Assembly: GCF_000372445.1 (NCBI RefSeq)
Contig: NZ_AQUY01000001.1
Coordinates: 31,157 to 95,156, forward strand
Length of the DNA: 64,000 nt
Direction of reading: 5' to 3'
Origin: Corynebacterium ulceribovis DSM 45146
GTDB lineage: Bacteria; Actinomycetota; Actinomycetes; Mycobacteriales; Mycobacteriaceae
Below are positions 25,954-35,207 of the stretch, piece after piece (within the stretch, counting starts at the first letter, position 1; each line of letters begins with the position of its first letter). The position numbers and the translations under genes were made by a program. The notes under the pieces were generated by a model that saw nothing but the letters and a program-made list of their open reading frames with translations, was not told where the DNA came from and did not search any database.

Positions 25954-27477
25954 ACTGCGCTCTGCCAACGTGGAGCGCAGTGGTCGGGCCAGCTGGGTCA
26001 TTTCCTTACGGCCACGCAGCTCCACCGACTTCAGGGCCGTCCAGCGGGCCTGTTCTTCCTTATTCGCCATGCGGACCGTTTCCGCGGTGGTGAGTACTCC
26101 ACCTGGGGTGAGCTTGGCAATGTCGGTCAGACGGGAGGCAGAGTTCACTGCATCACCAATGACGGTGTATTCGAAACGGTCGTGACCGCCGAGGTGACCG
26201 GCCACGACATTGCCTGCTGCAACACCAATACCCGCGTCTAGGCGCAGCCCACGCAGTTCCTTGCGCAGTTCCCGAGCCGCAGCCAGCGCATGGCCAGCGG
26301 CGTCGTCTAGGTCCAATGGGGCGCCGAATACGGCGAGCGCTGCGTCACCCTGGAACTTGTTAATGATGCCGCGGTTGCTGTGCACCACGTCCACGACACG
26401 TTCAAAGAACTCATTCAGCGCCGCCACAACTACCTCTGGTGGGTTATTGACCGCGAACTCTGTGGAAGAAACCACGTCGACGAACAGCACTGCCACTTCG
26501 CGGTTCTCGCCGCCTAGTTCCGGTCGAACTTCCAGCGCGCGGCTAGCGACTTCCGCGCCGACATAGCGGCCAAAAATATCCCGAACCTTTTGACGTTCCT
26601 GCAGACCCCGCATCATTTCATTGAAGCCGGCCTGCAGCACACCAATCTCGGAGCCGTCGTAAATGGCCACACGGGTGTTGGTATCACCTCGACGTACGCC
26701 ATTGATGGCTTCCTGCAGCTCGTGGACTGGGTCCACAACGGAGGCGGTGGCAAGTTCGTTACCCACATACCCCGTCATCATGGTCACGACCGCCAGCGCC
26801 ACAATTGTTGGCATCAGGTCAGCCGCATCTGGGGTGAAGTAACCAGCGTCCTGGGCCACCAGCGCCAGCACCATCGCGAGCACCGGCAGCATAGTGGTCA
26901 AAATCCAGGTCAGACGCAGTCGCAGAATCAGTGGCGGCTCCAGGAGGGACTCTGGACTGTATTTACGCAGCACATCACGGGCAATAGGGCGGAATAGCCG
27001 TTCGGCAATCAGATAGGTCAGCAACGCCACCATCAGGCCACCGACGACCGACACCACACCGACGACCACACCAAGGCGTGGCCGGTGCGCCGCAGCAATC
27101 GCGGTGAACATAACCGTCCCAAAGCCCCAAATGACCAACCCAACTAACGCCTGGTATGCCGGAATCCGGATGACCAACGTGCGGATGGTGGAGGCCTTGT
27201 GCTGCTTCGGGGAGTGCTGCCAGCGGATAATCGGCAGACAGAACGCCCAGGTCGTAGCGATGCCGGACACCAGTGCCAACACAAAATAGGCAATCAAAGC
27301 CACCATGATGGCCGGTGGCACTTCGCTGAGCCCCGCCAGTGCCTTGATGGGCAGCAGAACACCTAAAAACAGGGCGACGAGCGCTGCACCAATGGCATTA
27401 CACACAAAAATGGAGGCTGCGTAAAGCGGCCAGACAGTCGAGCTGAGCCACTTCAGTTCCTTCCATAATTTTTGCAT
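25951..27477 (-). CDS. cyaB: Membrane class III adenylate cyclase
   Basis: About 508 residues: six membrane segments in the N-terminal half, a HAMP linker (VDPVHELQEAINGVRRGDTNTRV) and a C-terminal class III cyclase domain with the metal-binding LFVDVV, the GDAALAVFGAP loop and GDAVNSASRL. It makes the cAMP that GlxR binds; its ortholog (cg0375, Rv3645) is the main adenylate cyclase of C. glutamicum. I start at ATG 27477; a TTG two codons earlier is possible. A wave of deletions is not seen and all catalytic segments look intact. Confidence 0.92.
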   Translation of the reverse strand: MQKLWKELKWLSSTVWPLYAASIFVCNAIGAALVALFLGVLLPIKALAGLSEVPPAIMVALIAYFVLALVSGIATTWAFCLPIIRWQHSPKQHKASTIRTLVIRIPAYQALVGLVIWGFGTVMFTAIAAAHRPRLGVVVGVVSVVGGLMVALLTYLIAERLFRPIARDVLRKYSPESLLEPPLILRLRLTWILTTMLPVLAMVLALVAQDAGYFTPDAADLMPTIVALAVVTMMTGYVGNELATASVVDPVHELQEAINGVRRGDTNTRVAIYDGSEIGVLQAGFNEMMRGLQERQKVRDIFGRYVGAEVASRALEVRPELGGENREVAVLFVDVVSSTEFAVNNPPEVVVAALNEFFERVVDVVHSNRGIINKFQGDAALAVFGAPLDLDDAAGHALAAARELRKELRGLRLDAGIGVAAGNVVAGHLGGHDRFEYTVIGDAVNSASRLTDIAKLTPGGVLTTAETVRMANKEEQARWTALKSVELRGRKEMTQLARPLRSTLAERS

Positions 27478-27541
27478 GCTCAATAGCTTAACCCCTCAGC
27501 CAGACCAGAGGTTGCGGCATCGGTCACGCTAAGCTGAACAG

Positions 27542-28795
27542 GTGTCCTCCCCATCGGTTTTCGACAAGATTTCCAGCCCGCAGGTCCGCGAATCACTGCA
27601 GAAGGCTGCAGCTGCCGCGCGCCGCATTGTTGCTGGTACCGCGTCTGTCGCCGACCACGCTGCCATGACGCACTCCTGGATTTTCACCGGCCCGCCAGGC
27701 TCCGGCCGCACCATCGCCGCCCGCGCCTTCGCAGCGGCCCTCATGTGCGAAAACCCGGAAAAGGTAGGCTGCGGCACCTGCCAGGACTGCCGGACTGTCC
27801 TAGGCGGCACCCACGCTGACTTCCTGCACATGATGCCGAGCGGCAAAACCTACCTGGTCGACGACGTTAAACGAGTTATTGAGCAGGCCTACGCGCTGCC
27901 GACAACCGCACCATGGCGAGTCATCCTCTTCGAAGAAGCCGACCGATTCAACGACCCTTCCGCCAACGCATTGCTGAAATCGGTGGAAGAACCGCCAGAG
28001 CGCACCGTCTTTTTGATGTCCGCACCGTCGACCGCGCCGGAAGACTTCAAAGTGACCCTGCGCTCGCGCTGTCGGCATGTGTATGTGCCTAGCCCTAGCG
28101 CCGACTTCATTGCCGACCTGTTGCTGGCGGAACAGCAGCAGAAACCACAGCCGGGTCAGGACCCGCTGACCGAAGACCAAGCGTTGTGGGCTGCCGCGGC
28201 CGCCTCGGGGCATATTGGCCGGGCGCGAGCATTAGCGCGCAATGAGGAGTCCCGGCAGCGGCGGATGGTGGCAGTGAAACTACCGGAAGTGGTGTACGAA
28301 CCAGCGCGTTCCTACCTGTACAGCTCGGAATTGTTTGCTTCCGCGGCGGAGGAAGCAGAGCGCCAGTGGCAGCCGGTGGAAGAACGCGAACTGGCGGAGC
28401 TGGAGCAGTCCTTAGGTATGGGCGCCACCGGCCGTGGTGTGCAGGCGTCCCTGCGCGGAACGAAGGGGCGTATTGACGAATTGCAAAAGGATCAGAAGCG
28501 CCGCCGGCGCCGCGCGGAGCAGGACTTCTTGGACCTTGCACTCTTGGACGTGCTGAGCATGTATCGGGATGCGTTGGTGGTGGCGACTGCGGCACAGGCT
28601 CGGACGTCGCTGAACAATCCAGACCGCGGGCGGGCGGCGGCAGAGCTTGCGCGGCGCAATACCCCAGAGCAGCTGCTGCAGTGCATTGACGCGGTGACAC
28701 AGACTCGACTGTCGTTGGGTGGAAATGTGCGGCCAGAGGTAGCGCTCGACGGGATGATGGGACAGCTGCAGCAAATCTGCCGAGTCGGGCAGTAG
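27542..28795 (+). CDS. holB: DNA polymerase III subunit delta prime
   Basis: A 417-aa clamp-loader AAA+ protein. A GPPGSGRTIAARAFAAAL P-loop, the zinc module C-x2-C-x2-C (CGTCQDC) plus an upstream Cys, the VDDVKRVIEQAY region and NALLKSVEEPPE (sensor/SRC-like area) all fit. It loads the sliding clamp with the tau/gamma and delta subunits. The start is GTG 27542. The gene is divergent from cyaB and convergent with the DedA gene, as Rv3644c lies by Rv3645. Confidence 0.92.
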   Translation: MSSPSVFDKISSPQVRESLQKAAAAARRIVAGTASVADHAAMTHSWIFTGPPGSGRTIAARAFAAALMCENPEKVGCGTCQDCRTVLGGTHADFLHMMPSGKTYLVDDVKRVIEQAYALPTTAPWRVILFEEADRFNDPSANALLKSVEEPPERTVFLMSAPSTAPEDFKVTLRSRCRHVYVPSPSADFIADLLLAEQQQKPQPGQDPLTEDQALWAAAAASGHIGRARALARNEESRQRRMVAVKLPEVVYEPARSYLYSSELFASAAEEAERQWQPVEERELAELEQSLGMGATGRGVQASLRGTKGRIDELQKDQKRRRRRAEQDFLDLALLDVLSMYRDALVVATAAQARTSLNNPDRGRAAAELARRNTPEQLLQCIDAVTQTRLSLGGNVRPEVALDGMMGQLQQICRVGQ

Positions 28796-28820
28796 CTACT
28801 CGTTCGCGCTACTCTTCACG
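28795..28820. repeat. Weak 13-bp tandem repeat between holB and dedA stops
   Basis: GCTACTC recurs 13 bases apart (28795 and 28808), with the DedA stop in the second copy. Only seven bases match clearly, so this is weaker than the other stop-codon duplications. Confidence 0.45.
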
Positions 28821-29522
28821 CTGATTATCGCGCTGGGTGTTGGACTGATTGTCCTTCTTCGCGGTGTCTTTCTCCGCAGCGGCTGCGGCATCCATGTCTG
28901 CTTGCACCGCGGCGTCGACTTCAGGGTCGTGGTGTTCCTTCCGGCGCTGTAGCCACTCGATGAGCGAACCCACGACGGCGGCAATAACCAGACCGACGGC
29001 CATACCAATCAGTGGGAAGTCTTTAAACAGCCATCCACCGATGTAGCCAATGAGGGCGGCTTGGGTAGCCCACAAGATGACGCCGAATGTGTCAATGAGG
29101 AAGAAGCGGAACCACGGGAAGCGGTGCGAGCCGAGCAGAATCGTGAGAATGAACCGGGCCCATGGCAAAAAGCGCGCAATGATGATGGTGGACATGTGCC
29201 GCTTTTCAATATTGCGGGTGGCCCATTCGATGGCACGGGCGGCACGGGAATCTGCTGGGAAGCGGCGGATGACCTTTTCTAGGCGTCGGCCGAAGAAATA
29301 GCAGAGATTGTCGCCGATTACGGCAGCGAGGACAGACACACCGATAATGCCGTAGATATTCGGTACGCCTCGGGAACCAGACCATGCGCCCGCCAGGGTG
29401 ATGAGCGATTCGCTCGGTGCCAGGGGGAAAACGGCATCGATAACGATGAATCCCGCGAGCAAGGGATAGAACATTATCGAGGTGATGAACCCTTCAATCC
29501 AGAGTTCAATTTGGTCGGTCAC
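28809..29522 (-). CDS. DedA-family membrane protein
   Basis: A 237-aa SNARE-associated/DedA protein. It has the re-entrant segment with PLAPSESLITLAGAWSG, the FFGRRLEKVIRR stretch and the FLPWARFILTILLGSHRFPWFRF region typical of the family, with about four membrane segments and an acidic C-terminal tail of about 40 residues. DedA proteins are thought to flip undecaprenyl phosphate or other lipids; no partner is visible here. It is convergent with holB. Confidence 0.88.
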   Translation of the reverse strand: MTDQIELWIEGFITSIMFYPLLAGFIVIDAVFPLAPSESLITLAGAWSGSRGVPNIYGIIGVSVLAAVIGDNLCYFFGRRLEKVIRRFPADSRAARAIEWATRNIEKRHMSTIIIARFLPWARFILTILLGSHRFPWFRFFLIDTFGVILWATQAALIGYIGGWLFKDFPLIGMAVGLVIAAVVGSLIEWLQRRKEHHDPEVDAAVQADMDAAAAAEKDTAKKDNQSNTQRDNQREE

Positions 29523-29699
29523 AAGGCCTCCTGCTTACCACTGCACGCCCTGTGGGGCGCCGTTGTTTCAGCGTAGTCGCTGCGTCCACAGTTGTGCATT
29601 TAAAGTTCCTGAGATAACTCCACGGGCGGAGGCGCTGCTGCCGCGTTATCCAGCTGATTTCCTGCGCGTGGCAGTGCTGCGGTAAAGTGCACCGAGTAT

Positions 29700-29775
29700 G
29701 CCGCCTTAGCTCAGTCGGTAGAGCATCTCACTCGTAATGAGAAGGTCGCGAGTTCGATTCTCGCAGGCGGCTCCA
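29700..29775 (+). tRNA. tRNA-Thr (anticodon CGT)
   Basis: A full cloverleaf of 76 bases. Acceptor GCCGCCT pairs with AGGCGGC, the D-arm has AGCTCAGTCGGTAGAGC, the anticodon stem TCTCA/TGAGA holds the loop CTCGTAA with anticodon CGT at 29733-29735, the T-arm is GCGAGTTCGATTCTCGC, and CCA is encoded. It reads ACG codons. Confidence 0.97.
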
Positions 29776-29856
29776 TCGCCCCAGGTCACGGACTTATTTA
29801 AGTTCAGACTTGGGGTTATTTCCTATTTTGCTCACATTTTGCCCGCGGGTTGCTCG

Positions 29857-30627
29857 CTACGCCACGACGAGATCCACCACGGTGTATAGCGCGACCAGGA
29901 CCAATAACGTCGCAAAGCTCAAGGTCAGTACTTTTGCGGGCAGACGCTGCGACGCTCGGCCGCCCACCAGGGACGCCACCATCGCGGCGACGAGGTATGG
30001 CAGCACTACCGACCAATCCACGCTCACTCCACCGGCTGCGTGAAACCCGAAGGAGACAGCGCTGTTGACTGCAATGACCAGCAGCGATGTCCCTACCGCG
30101 ACGGGTGCGGAGAACCCCAGCACCAGCATCAACGCCGGCACAATGGCGAAACCACCGCCGACACCGAAGAACCCAGTGAGGAACCCCACCCCAGTTCCGG
30201 CGAGCAGCAGCAATAAAACGTGGGGGCTTATTGACGTTGGGGTCCCATGCTTAGTTGCTGCCGGTTTGCGCAGTGCTTTGCGGAACATGGTTGCGGCGAC
30301 GACCAGCAGGAGCCCGGCGAACAGCGCGAAAAGGAGATCGGGGGAAAGTCTGGCGCCGAAGAAGCTGCCGAGGAACGAGCCGCCGATGCCGACGAGACCG
30401 AAAATCAAGCCCTGTCGGAATCGCACGTTGTCAATGCGGGCGTGGGGTAGCAGTGCTGTTAGGGAGCTAATTCCGACAATGATGAGGGATGCTGTGATGG
30501 CTTCATGTGGGGCGAAGCCAAGGATGTACACCAGCACTGGGATGGTGATGATGGCGCCGCCTCCTCCGAGGGCCCCCATGATCACGCCGACCACTGCACC
30601 CGCTAAGACAGCGATGGCAGTGGTCAT
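29857..30627 (-). CDS. TauE/SafE-family anion exporter
   Basis: A 256-aa protein with about eight membrane segments, in two repeats each carrying the GALGGGGAIITIP / GFFGVGGGFAIVPAL motif of the TauE/SafE (sulfite exporter) family. Members move sulfite, sulfoacetate or other sulfonated or organic anions; the substrate here is unknown. It stands alone after the tRNA gene. A minus-orientation 11-mer copy lies in the loop between the repeats, where the sequence is least constrained. Confidence 0.88.
   Translation of the reverse strand: MTTAIAVLAGAVVGVIMGALGGGGAIITIPVLVYILGFAPHEAITASLIIVGISSLTALLPHARIDNVRFRQGLIFGLVGIGGSFLGSFFGARLSPDLLFALFAGLLLVVAATMFRKALRKPAATKHGTPTSISPHVLLLLLAGTGVGFLTGFFGVGGGFAIVPALMLVLGFSAPVAVGTSLLVIAVNSAVSFGFHAAGGVSVDWSVVLPYLVAAMVASLVGGRASQRLPAKVLTLSFATLLVLVALYTVVDLVVA
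30226..30236 (-). repeat. CGTCAATAAGC dispersed 11-mer, copy 7
   Basis: Sense copy in the TauE-like gene, read as Thr-Ser-Ile-Ser. Confidence 0.85.
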
Positions 30628-30680
30628 AGTTTTCTACTCCTCTAGGTGGCAATACCTGGGAGTGTACCGGGCAATCCCGG

Positions 30681-30704
30681 CGGTGCCAGCGTGTGCTGGC
30701 ACCG
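30681..30704. other. Perfect 10-bp inverted repeat upstream of the TauE gene
   Basis: CGGTGCCAGC and GCTGGCACCG flank GTGT. It lies between the TauE-like gene start and the stop of the PspC gene, both minus strand. There is no T-run; it may be a weak terminator for pspC or a processing hairpin. Confidence 0.5.
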
Positions 30705-30750
30705 ACCCGCAACGTCGACACGCGGCGGGCCGGGCACGTTTAGGCACGAA

Positions 30751-30957
30751 TTAGTACAGTGGCGGTTTCATCAGCAGTGCGGCCACCAGGTAAATCAGGA
30801 TTTGGGGGCCAGGCAACAGGAACGATGCGATGAAAGCCACGCGCAGCAGAGTTGGGTCGATGTTGTAAGTTTCGGCGAAACCACCGAGGACACCGAGGAA
30901 AATCTTGTGGGTGGAGCTGCGACGCAGTTCGCGCTGAAGCTTAGGGGTGTTGTCCAT
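30751..30957 (-). CDS. PspC-domain membrane protein
   Basis: A 68-aa protein made of one PspC domain: SSTHKIFLGVLGGFAETYNIDPTLLRV followed by two close hydrophobic stretches ending LLMKPPLY. PspC proteins sense or relay envelope stress in enterobacteria; single-domain copies in actinobacteria have no settled role. It lies downstream of the MMPL gene, separated by a terminator-like hairpin, and has AGGAGG-like sequence before its ATG. Confidence 0.85.
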   Translation of the reverse strand: MDNTPKLQRELRRSSTHKIFLGVLGGFAETYNIDPTLLRVAFIASFLLPGPQILIYLVAALLMKPPLY

Positions 30958-30997
30958 GGATAAATGCCTCCTTTACTTTCTCCACCAAAAGTATGCG

Positions 30998-31029
30998 TCT
31001 AACCGCAACCCAATTGGGCTGCGGTTAGA
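30998..31029 (-). terminator. Terminator of the MMPL gene
   Basis: TCTAACCGCA pairs perfectly with TGCGGTTAGA and an inner CCC/GGG closes over AATT. On the minus strand the stem is followed by a T-rich stretch. Confidence 0.8.
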
Positions 31030-31045
31030 TAACAACTGTTGTGAA

Positions 31046-33253
31046 TTAGCTGACCACAACTTCTTCTTGGTCAGCGGTATCCACTGCTTGGTCAGCCTTG
31101 TCGGCAGGAATACCCGGCTTCGATGGGGCCATTGCCTTGTCGCCGAGAAGAACCACAATGGCCGGAACCATCAGCGGACGAATGATGAAGGTGTCCAGCA
31201 AAATACCGAGTCCCATCGCCATACCGAACTGGTAGAGCTCACGGATTGGCTGAGTCATCAGGACTGCGAAGGTGGCCGCCAAAATCAGGCCGGCAGACGA
31301 GACCACGCCACCAGTGGTGATAATCGACTGGCGCATTGCCTCAATCATGGTCTTGTTCGGCAGCTCCTGCTTCAGTCGAGCCATCACGAACAAGGTGTAG
31401 TCAACGCCCAGGGCGGTGAGGAACACCAGCACGTAGACCGGAACCTGGCTGCCGAAGCCAGAGTCACCTTGCAAGGTCAGTGCAATGAAAGCAACCAAGC
31501 CGAGGGCGGCGACGAAGGAAATTGCCAGGGTGACAATGAGGTACAGCGGCGCTGCCCAACTGCGCAGAAGCACACCCAGAATCAGTGCAATGACACCGAA
31601 AATTAGTGGGATCAGCAGCTTTATGTCCGATTCAATGGCTTGACGGGTGTCATCTGTGGTGGCGGTTTCGCCGGCAGCTTGGACCTGAATGTCATCGCCA
31701 CCAGCTGCACGCGCAATGTCGGTTGCCTTGTCGAAGGCGGTATCCAGCATCTGGAAGCCTTCGTGGGCGTACGGGTCAGCGTTGAGGACCACGGTCACGC
31801 GGGCTGCCGTGACGGTATCCCCGTCCTTAGCGACGTCCATGCGTGGTTCGAATGCTGCGCGGGTGACATCGTCTGCAGCCTGCTTTGGCAATTCGGATGC
31901 CACAGCCTCTGCGGCCTTATCAGCGTTCTGACCAGTGATGAGCAGGGTTGTTGGGGCGATTTCACCGGCACCCAGATCCTGCGCAATCACCTTTTGACCA
32001 GCGGCGGAGTCCGTGTCAATGCGGAAGCTGGTCATAATGTTGTAGGACACGGAGTAGTTGACCAGTCCTAGGCAGAACAACAGCAGCACAGCGCCGGTGC
32101 CGGCGAGGATGGCGCGTGGACGGGCAACAACGGTGTCTGCCACCTTCGTCCAGAAGCGGGAATCGTGGCCCTTTTCCGGTTTGGTTGGCCACATGGCGCC
32201 GCGACCAGCAAGCACCATCAGTGCCGGCAGTAGGGTAACTGCAGCAATGAAAGCGGCTGCCACGCCGATGGCAAGGTATGGGCCGAAGCCTTGCAAGGTC
32301 GGTGATTTGGTCACCAAGAGTGCCAGCATTGCGGCCACAATAGTGCCGGCACTGGACAGGATGACTGGAAAGACCTTGCGCATGCCCTTAACCATCGCTT
32401 CGGCGTGGTTTTCGGTCGTGCGGAGGTATTCGCGCCAACGAGCATTGATGATCAGCGCGTAGTCGGTGCCGACGCCGAAGAGCAGCACGGTCATAATCGA
32501 CGCGGTCTGGCTGGAGATTTCAATGACTCCGGCCTGTGCCAGCAGTGCGCCGAAAGTTTCGGCCAAACGCATAGCCATACCGACCGCGAAGAGTGGCAGC
32601 AGCGCCATCAGTGGGGCGCGGTAGACCGCGAGCAGGATGACCAGAACCAGCAACACGGTGGCTAGCAGTAGGGTCATGTCGCCGCCTGCGAAGACATTGA
32701 CGGTATCGGTGATGATGCCGACTGGACCGGTGACATGCGCTTTCGACTCGTCAGTGGTCAGGCCATCGGTGTCGGTGTCAAAGGCTGTTGCGATGTTCTC
32801 GCGCAGTTTTTTGATGTCGTCGCGGTATTCGGTGGTCGTCGGGTCGCCCTGCACCGGCACGATAATCAGTTGGGTGTTGCCATCTTCGCTGACCATGCCG
32901 TCAGTTCCGGAGGGCATGCAGCTTTCGCCTGGCTTGGTGCACACGGTGCTGATCGAAGGTCCGAAGCGGTCACTGTCTTTGCGGGAGCGGTCAATTGCGT
33001 CTAGCGCTTTGTGAGTTTCCGCTTCCCCGCCACGAACGGTGATGATGGCAGGCTGGGAGTCAGTGCCCGGGAAGTGTTCTTTCAGGGCTTTTTGGGCGGC
33101 GACGGATGCGGACGTTTCTGGGGCATTGTTATTGCCTGGTGACTGCACGTCCTTCAGGGTTGGGGCGAGGGTGGTGATGACTCCGATGAGGAGAATCCAT
33201 GCCAGTACCGTGAGGAGCGCACGTTTGCGATTTCCGAATAAGGCGTTAAACAT
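31046..33253 (-). CDS. MMPL-family (RND) exporter
   Basis: A 735-aa RND transporter of the MMPL/YdfJ type with twelve predicted membrane segments in two halves, each opening with one segment and a large extracytoplasmic loop. The proton-relay motifs are GVGTDYALIINARWREYL in the first half and GVDYTLFVMARLKQEL in the second. Corynebacterial members export mycolates or drugs; this one, short and paired with a divergent TetR repressor, looks like a drug or lipid efflux pump under local control. Two palindromes that could be TetR operators lie just before its start. The tail is acidic. Confidence 0.9.
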   Translation of the reverse strand: MFNALFGNRKRALLTVLAWILLIGVITTLAPTLKDVQSPGNNNAPETSASVAAQKALKEHFPGTDSQPAIITVRGGEAETHKALDAIDRSRKDSDRFGPSISTVCTKPGESCMPSGTDGMVSEDGNTQLIIVPVQGDPTTTEYRDDIKKLRENIATAFDTDTDGLTTDESKAHVTGPVGIITDTVNVFAGGDMTLLLATVLLVLVILLAVYRAPLMALLPLFAVGMAMRLAETFGALLAQAGVIEISSQTASIMTVLLFGVGTDYALIINARWREYLRTTENHAEAMVKGMRKVFPVILSSAGTIVAAMLALLVTKSPTLQGFGPYLAIGVAAAFIAAVTLLPALMVLAGRGAMWPTKPEKGHDSRFWTKVADTVVARPRAILAGTGAVLLLFCLGLVNYSVSYNIMTSFRIDTDSAAGQKVIAQDLGAGEIAPTTLLITGQNADKAAEAVASELPKQAADDVTRAAFEPRMDVAKDGDTVTAARVTVVLNADPYAHEGFQMLDTAFDKATDIARAAGGDDIQVQAAGETATTDDTRQAIESDIKLLIPLIFGVIALILGVLLRSWAAPLYLIVTLAISFVAALGLVAFIALTLQGDSGFGSQVPVYVLVFLTALGVDYTLFVMARLKQELPNKTMIEAMRQSIITTGGVVSSAGLILAATFAVLMTQPIRELYQFGMAMGLGILLDTFIIRPLMVPAIVVLLGDKAMAPSKPGIPADKADQAVDTADQEEVVVS

Positions 33254-33269
33254 CAGTTTCCTTTAGGGG

Positions 33270-33307
33270 GTGACAAGCTGTCACATTGGAAGTGACCATG
33301 TGTCACT
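33270..33307. promoter_or_regulatory. Two TetR-type operator palindromes
   Basis: GTGACAAGCTGTCAC (33270-33284) is a perfect palindrome around three bases. AGTGACCATGTGTCACT (33291-33307) repeats the GTGAC/GTCAC half-sites. Their centres are 22 bases apart, two helical turns. They lie 17-54 bases before the MMPL start in the region shared with the divergent TetR gene. Confidence 0.7.
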
Positions 33308-33416
33308 AACGTTACTAAAACAGTATGTGACTGTGCGGTGACCTTTGCAAACTGTGCTGGTCGGGTTATGATCAGCCTCATCAATTTCTTTTAATTATGG
33401 GCGTAGGAGGTTCATA

Positions 33417-33992
33417 ATGCCGCGCATTGTTGGTGGCACCATCGCCCAGAATCGTGAAATGCGATGGGCTGCCATCTTGGATGCTGCAGAAGAGATTCTG
33501 CGCACCGGTAGCGAGCTGACTTTGGGGGCGGTCGCGCGGCAAGTGGGCATTGGCCGCACTGCTGTGTATCGATATGTTTCTGGTGCAGATGAGCTTATTG
33601 CCATTTTGGCCACTCGGGGGTTTCCGGAGTGGACTGCATCAGTTGCCCGCGCAATGGGGGAGTGCGATGGCAATCGTGAGCGCGCGATCGCATGGGCGCG
33701 AGAAAGTGTCAACCAGGGGCGCGCCGCTGATCATGCATGGCTGTCGACCTTGGGGCAGATGGAGCTTTCCGACGAGTCGCGCGCGCAAATTGCCCGAGGG
33801 CATCAAGAGATTGAGCGTTTGCTTCGTATTGAGTTGGAAGCCTTGGGTGTTAGTGAAATCGACGTGGTAGTTCGGGCGCTGCAGGCCTTGGTATCTGCGG
33901 CGACGAAGCAGCCGCCGTCGGAGCGGGTGGATGAGTTTTACGCTCAGGCTTTCGGTGCGGTTATTGACTCCGCATGCTCTGCTGAGCTTTAG
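33417..33992 (+). CDS. TetR-family transcriptional regulator
   Basis: A 191-aa repressor with an N-terminal helix-turn-helix (LGAVARQVGIGRTAVYRYVSG, residues about 35-56 when read in two parts) and an all-helical ligand domain. GTAGGAGG lies at good distance before the ATG at 33417. Divergent placement to the MMPL exporter suggests that it controls that gene and itself through the palindromes in between. The inducer is unknown. After its stop a further GTCAC-rich stretch (34000-34025) could be another half-site pair. Confidence 0.9.
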   Translation: MPRIVGGTIAQNREMRWAAILDAAEEILRTGSELTLGAVARQVGIGRTAVYRYVSGADELIAILATRGFPEWTASVARAMGECDGNRERAIAWARESVNQGRAADHAWLSTLGQMELSDESRAQIARGHQEIERLLRIELEALGVSEIDVVVRALQALVSAATKQPPSERVDEFYAQAFGAVIDSACSAEL

Positions 33993-34195
33993 CTAATTAT
34001 GTCACTGTTGACTCATTAGTCACAGGTGTGGGTATAGTGTGAACTGCTTTTCTAAGCGAAATGTTTTAGTAGGAAACTTCCGACTAGAAAGATCCCGGTC
34101 TGATAGCTAGCCTACAAAAAGCTAGCGTTTTCCTTTGACGCTCTTATCCAAAAATCAAGTCACGCTTTTAGCTCAGCAACGTGGAGGTTGACGTC

Positions 34196-35053
34196 GTGCT
34201 CGCAGTTAAGAAGACAACAGCTGGGGCCGTAGCCGCTCTGGCGGCCCTGATGATGTTCTTCTCTGGCATCGTCAACACACCAACTGCATCCGCCGCAGGC
34301 GGCCGTGCTTACGTCGGTATGGGGGACTCTTTCGCCGCAAACCCAACTGTGCCGCAGCAGTTCGCGGGCTTTTTTAACGGTGGTTGTGGCCAAGGCACCG
34401 ACACATACGTGGACCGCATTGGTCGCCAGCGATTCGGTGGCAATTACGCCAACATCGCCTGCAACGGCGTGACGGTTTCCGGACATGCGGGCCCAGGTGT
34501 GGCACACCTTGCTGAGCAAGCTAAACGCCGCGGCATCATCGGCCCAAATACTCGTCTGGTGACAATCACTGTCGGTGCGGCAGAAGGCTGGAACCCAGCA
34601 CGACTCAATGGCCGCGACTTCGGCATTACCGGCGGCGGTGCATTTGCCACCCAGCAGCGCTGGAATGACCGCATGGGCTCAGCAATCCGCCGCATCAAGC
34701 GGGTCGCACCTAATGCTCGAATCATGGTGGTTGGCTACCCAGAAGTGACCCGTCCAGACCGTCTGCTCTGCACCTCGTCGATTGCGCTGGGGAATAAAGA
34801 GAGCTTGGATGTCGGTGTTCCATCTGGCATCGGCGAAATGATGCACAACGTCAACCGGATTGCCTCCCGCGGCACCCACTTGGGCTATGAATACGTCAAT
34901 ACGGTGCGACCAGACACCGGCACCTGCGCCCACCCGAACCGCCAGTGGGTGCATGGCATCGTGGATATTCCGGGCGAGAATGACCGGATGCCAGTTCACC
35001 CGACGAGCCGCGGAAACCAAGGCATCGCAAACATTGTGAAGGCGCGGCTCTAA
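34196..35053 (+). CDS. Secreted SGNH/GDSL-type hydrolase-like protein
   Basis: A 285-aa exported protein. The signal peptide (VKKTTAGAVAALAALMMFF... to TASAAG) is clear, followed by the block I GDSF motif (YVGMGDSFAANP), ACNG at block II and a block V HPTSRG with the catalytic His. Block III, normally GxND, reads TVGAAEGW and so lacks the oxyanion Asn. Six Cys suggest disulfides. GTGGAGG lies nine bases before GTG 34196 and fixes the start; the earlier in-frame GTG at 34181 is the ribosome site itself. Substrate unknown, possibly envelope lipids. Confidence 0.83.
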   Translation: MLAVKKTTAGAVAALAALMMFFSGIVNTPTASAAGGRAYVGMGDSFAANPTVPQQFAGFFNGGCGQGTDTYVDRIGRQRFGGNYANIACNGVTVSGHAGPGVAHLAEQAKRRGIIGPNTRLVTITVGAAEGWNPARLNGRDFGITGGGAFATQQRWNDRMGSAIRRIKRVAPNARIMVVGYPEVTRPDRLLCTSSIALGNKESLDVGVPSGIGEMMHNVNRIASRGTHLGYEYVNTVRPDTGTCAHPNRQWVHGIVDIPGENDRMPVHPTSRGNQGIANIVKARL

Positions 35054-35082
35054 GCTTTCCCAGCAAAAACTGATTCCATAAT

Positions 35083-35145
35083 CCAAGTAGGCCTGCAGTC
35101 ACGTGTGCTTCAAGCACACCGAACATGCAGCCTGCTTGGATTTTT
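35083..35145 (+). terminator. Terminator after the SGNH-like gene
   Basis: CCAAGTAGGC pairs with GCCTGCTTGG (one G-U) around an inner GTGTGC/GCACAC hairpin; the stem is followed by ATTTTT. Confidence 0.8.
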
Positions 35146-35207
35146 GCGTACAGAGCGAAAGTGACGAAGATGTAAAGCTTCCGGTGGGTTGCCGTTACGA
35201 TGTGTGT

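Noticed and set aside
29523..29699. Extra RNA gene before tRNA-Thr
   Set aside because: Only a short CGCCC/GGGCG hairpin is visible; no tRNA or known RNA fold.
33593..33602. Further copy of the dispersed motif (GCTTATTGCC)
   Set aside because: Differs in the core GAC; kept out of the count to avoid inflating it.
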